Positions 7,048-8,036 of a stretch of DNA of 8,036 bases are shown piece by piece. Position numbers and translations under genes: made by a program. Each line of letters starts with the position of its first letter. Position 1 is the stretch's first letter. The notes under the pieces are model-generated. The model was given only the letters and a program-made list of their open reading frames with translations. It had not been told where the DNA came from and searched no databases. The DNA is from Bacilli bacterium (GTDB lineage: Bacteria; Bacillota_I; Bacilli_A; RF39; UBA660): positions 1 through 8,036 of the forward strand of contig JAFTYN010000004.1 in NCBI GenBank assembly GCA_017461465.1, written 5' to 3'.

Positions 7048-7245
7048 ATGAAAGATGAAAACAATAAAACAAACAAAATAGTTTCAATATTAAATTATTT
7101 TTCTTCAATATGTTTTTATATTGTTGCAATAATAAATTTTATTAAAGATAACAGTAGTATGGGAGTTATTTATCTATGCTTAGGTTCAACTTTTTTATGT
7201 TTGGGAAGTGTTTATCTAAATAAAGATAAAGAAAAGAAAGAATAG
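7048..7245 (+). CDS. Small two-helix membrane protein, function unknown
   Basis: This 65-residue protein has a charged, Asn/Lys-rich N-terminus, two hydrophobic helices (about 11-32 and 38-57) separated by a short KDNSS turn, and a very basic tail (KDKEKKE). I do not recognise a named family. AGGAGG at 7036-7041 ends 6 bases before the ATG, a near-ideal ribosome binding site, and a dedicated promoter precedes it, so it is very likely expressed. It is downstream of repeat copy A, in the same position as the gene starting at 8006 downstream of copy B. Small membrane proteins next to a membrane-anchored XRE regulator are sometimes immunity, sensor or modulator proteins, but nothing here decides the role. 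By the positive-inside rule both ends should be cytosolic. Confidence 0.75.
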   Translation: MKDENNKTNKIVSILNYFSSICFYIVAIINFIKDNSSMGVIYLCLGSTFLCLGSVYLNKDKEKKE

Positions 7246-7257
7246 TAATTTGTAGAG

Positions 7258-7286
7258 ATATTATTTTAAAAAATATAAAATAATAT
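7258..7286. repeat. AT-only inverted repeat after the small membrane protein gene
   Basis: ATATTATTTTA (7258-7268) pairs perfectly with TAAAATAATAT (7276-7286) around a 7-base A-rich loop. No T-tract follows. It could be a weak 3' stabilising hairpin or a base-composition effect. Confidence 0.4.
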
Positions 7287-7397
7287 TAACTATTATAAAA
7301 TATATGACAAATATTAATTAAAATATAATAAATTTAATAAATGTAATGTTTAAGTGCGTAACTTCCAGCTGTAATTGGTAGAATAAAGTGCAAAAAG

Positions 7398-7427
7398 TTG
7401 TTAAAATTTAATTAATAAAAGGATAAT
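7398..7427 (+). promoter_or_regulatory. Candidate promoter of the XRE regulator gene
   Basis: TTGTTA (7398-7403) and GATAAT (7422-7427) are separated by 18 bases, with four and five consensus matches respectively. Transcription would start near 7434, well placed before the ribosome binding site at 7451. It lies within the 219-bp gap 7246-7464, which otherwise shows no gene. Confidence 0.45.
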
Positions 7428-7447
7428 TTTTTTAATTAAAATTTTAA
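7401..7447. repeat. Inverted repeat straddling the -10 region, possible operator
   Basis: TTAAAATTTAATTAA (7401-7415) is complementary to TTAATTAAAATTTTAA (7432-7447) with a single bulged A. The arms flank the putative -10 at 7422-7427. XRE-family regulators commonly bind inverted repeats at their own promoters, so autoregulation is plausible. The repeat is pure A/T and could be chance in this composition. Confidence 0.35.
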
Positions 7448-7464
7448 TAAGGGAGGAAGAAAAA

Positions 7465-7884
7465 ATGAAGTTTAATGAAAAAATGATAATGTTAAGGAAA
7501 CAACATAATTTATCACAGGAGAAAGTAGCAGAAAAATTAAAAGTAGCAAGACAAACTGTTTCTAAATGGGAGTTAGGAGAAACAACACCAGAAATGGATA
7601 AACTAATTATGATAAGTGAATTATATAACATTACATTAGATGAATTAGTGAAAGAAGAAAATCAAGAAAAAATTGTAAATGATCCTAATAATACTAATTC
7701 ACAAAAATTGGCAGGAATGACAATTAAGATTCTAAAAGGAATAGGGATATTTATTATTATATTAGTAATATTATATGTATTTCTTATGATAATTGGACTT
7801 ATAGCATTTAATAGTTTTAAAATAGAGAACGATTCAACAACAGTAATACAGACACAAGAAGAAGTAGAGGTTTATGAAGAATAA
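7465..7884 (+). CDS. Membrane-anchored XRE-family (HTH_3) transcriptional regulator
   Basis: This 139-residue protein has residues 5-61 forming a canonical HTH_3/Xre DNA-binding domain: the RKQHNLSQEKVAEKLKV stretch carries the first helices, and RQTVSKWELGETTPEMDKL the recognition helix and the conserved W-E-x-G-x-x-x-P. After a polar linker (about 63-85) comes one strong membrane helix (about 92-115). A short acidic tail with VIQTQEEVEVYEE follows, presumably outside. The DNA-binding part would be held at the inner face of the membrane, so it may respond to an envelope or extracellular signal through its tail; that is inference. GGGAGG at 7451-7456 lies 8 bases before the ATG. Its own candidate promoter with an inverted repeat lies just upstream, and the second terminator-promoter cassette lies just downstream. 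Targets are unknown; the small genes on either side are the obvious candidates. Confidence 0.9.
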   Translation: MKFNEKMIMLRKQHNLSQEKVAEKLKVARQTVSKWELGETTPEMDKLIMISELYNITLDELVKEENQEKIVNDPNNTNSQKLAGMTIKILKGIGIFIIILVILYVFLMIIGLIAFNSFKIENDSTTVIQTQEEVEVYEE

Positions 7885-7920
7885 ATATTAAATAAAGAGT
7901 ACTACAAATTACAATTTTTG

Positions 7921-7959
7921 AATTACTTTATACGAAAGTATAGAGTAATTTTTATTTTT
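7921..7959 (+). terminator. Strong intrinsic terminator after the XRE regulator gene
   Basis: The stem, GAAA tetraloop and G-U wobble are identical to the terminator at 6965-7003. The stem arms are 7921-7933 and 7938-7950, followed by a T-rich tract to 7959 broken by one A. Confidence 0.88.
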
Positions 7960-7960
7960 G

Positions 7961-7969
7961 TGATATTAT
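7961..7969 (+). promoter_or_regulatory. Extended -10 promoter for the gene starting at 8006
   Basis: TGATATTAT matches the copy A element in place and spacing. A perfect TATAAT also overlaps at 7967-7972. AGTAAT follows at 7980-7985, ten bases after TATTAT, exactly as in copy A. No clear -35 is visible. Confidence 0.5.
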
Positions 7970-8005
7970 AATGACAGATAGTAATTTGTTTGTTAGGAGG
8001 AGTAT

Positions 8006-8036
8006 ATGAAAAAATGTGTAAAATATATAGTTAGTG
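8006..8036 (+). CDS. Start of a gene truncated by the window edge
   Basis: AGGAGG at 7995-8000 lies 5 bases before an ATG, and ten codons (MKKCVKYIVS) follow before the sequence ends. The basic start followed by a hydrophobic trend suggests a membrane or exported protein, but too little is present to say. It occupies the same place after copy B that the 65-residue membrane protein gene occupies after copy A. Confidence 0.6.
   Translation, partial: MKKCVKYIVS

Larger units (their letters stand above)
7906..7987 (+). repeat. Direct repeat copy B: terminator-promoter cassette
   Basis: This is the second copy of the 82-base cassette, 956 bases after copy A, at the same orientation. It begins 22 bases after the stop codon of the XRE gene and ends 8 bases before the next ribosome binding site. 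The hairpin half is unchanged; the substitutions cluster in the T-tract and promoter half. Confidence 0.9.

Noticed and set aside
7258..7286. Intrinsic terminator after the small membrane protein gene
   Set aside because: The stem is only A-T pairs and no T-tract follows, so it was listed as an inverted repeat instead.
7346..7380. Eleven-codon frame beginning ATGTTTAAG in the 219-bp gap
   Set aside because: It has no ribosome binding site and is very short; nothing supports translation.
7401..7631. Minus-strand reading frame of 76 codons overlapping the XRE gene start
   Set aside because: It is antisense to a clear HTH gene, and its hydrophobic look arises from A-rich sense codons read backwards. 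No convincing start signal was seen.
6950..7987. Insertion sequence or composite transposon bounded by the two repeats
   Set aside because: There is no transposase, no terminal inverted repeats and no target-site duplication. Each repeat has an ordinary terminator-promoter function.

Overview
The window is very AT-rich, and almost every start codon is preceded by a strong AGGAGG-like ribosome binding site. TGG encodes tryptophan, and all complete genes end in TAA or TAG. Gene density is high, and all supported genes are on the + strand. Together this suggests a low-G+C Gram-positive bacterium of the Clostridia or a related Bacillota lineage. That assignment rests on composition and gene families only; no marker gene is present.

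Region 1 (about 1-5683) looks like one operon. An extended -10 promoter sits at the left edge. It is followed by a small Zn-ribbon protein (53-256), a SanA/YdcF-like DUF218 membrane protein (281-940), and two consecutive MacB-type ABC transporter subunits, each an N-terminal ATPase fused to an FtsX-like permease. The first subunit (977-3187) is intact. The second (3192-5643) is broken by one extra base near 3616, between the Q-loop and the LSGGE signature, so it reads as two overlapping frames. The start signal of the second subunit lies inside the last codons of the first, which points to translational coupling and probably a heterodimeric transporter. A hairpin at 5650-5683 may end the unit.

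Region 2 (5684-7003) holds one membrane acyltransferase-3 gene (5767-6939), followed by a very clear intrinsic terminator. Its likely role is O-acylation of a surface glycan or lipid. Together with SanA and the MacB-type pair, this gives the left three quarters a cell-envelope theme; that link is inference from families and proximity.

Region 3 (6950-8036) is the most unusual part. An 82-bp terminator-plus-promoter cassette occurs twice as a direct repeat (6950-7031 and 7906-7987; 76 of 82 positions identical by eye). Each copy closes the upstream gene and starts a new small gene. Between the copies lie a 65-residue two-helix membrane protein (7048-7245), a 219-bp intergenic region with a candidate promoter inside an AT-rich inverted repeat, and a membrane-anchored XRE-family regulator (7465-7884). 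A new gene starts at 8006 and runs off the end. No CRISPR array, insertion sequence, complete tRNA or rRNA was seen.
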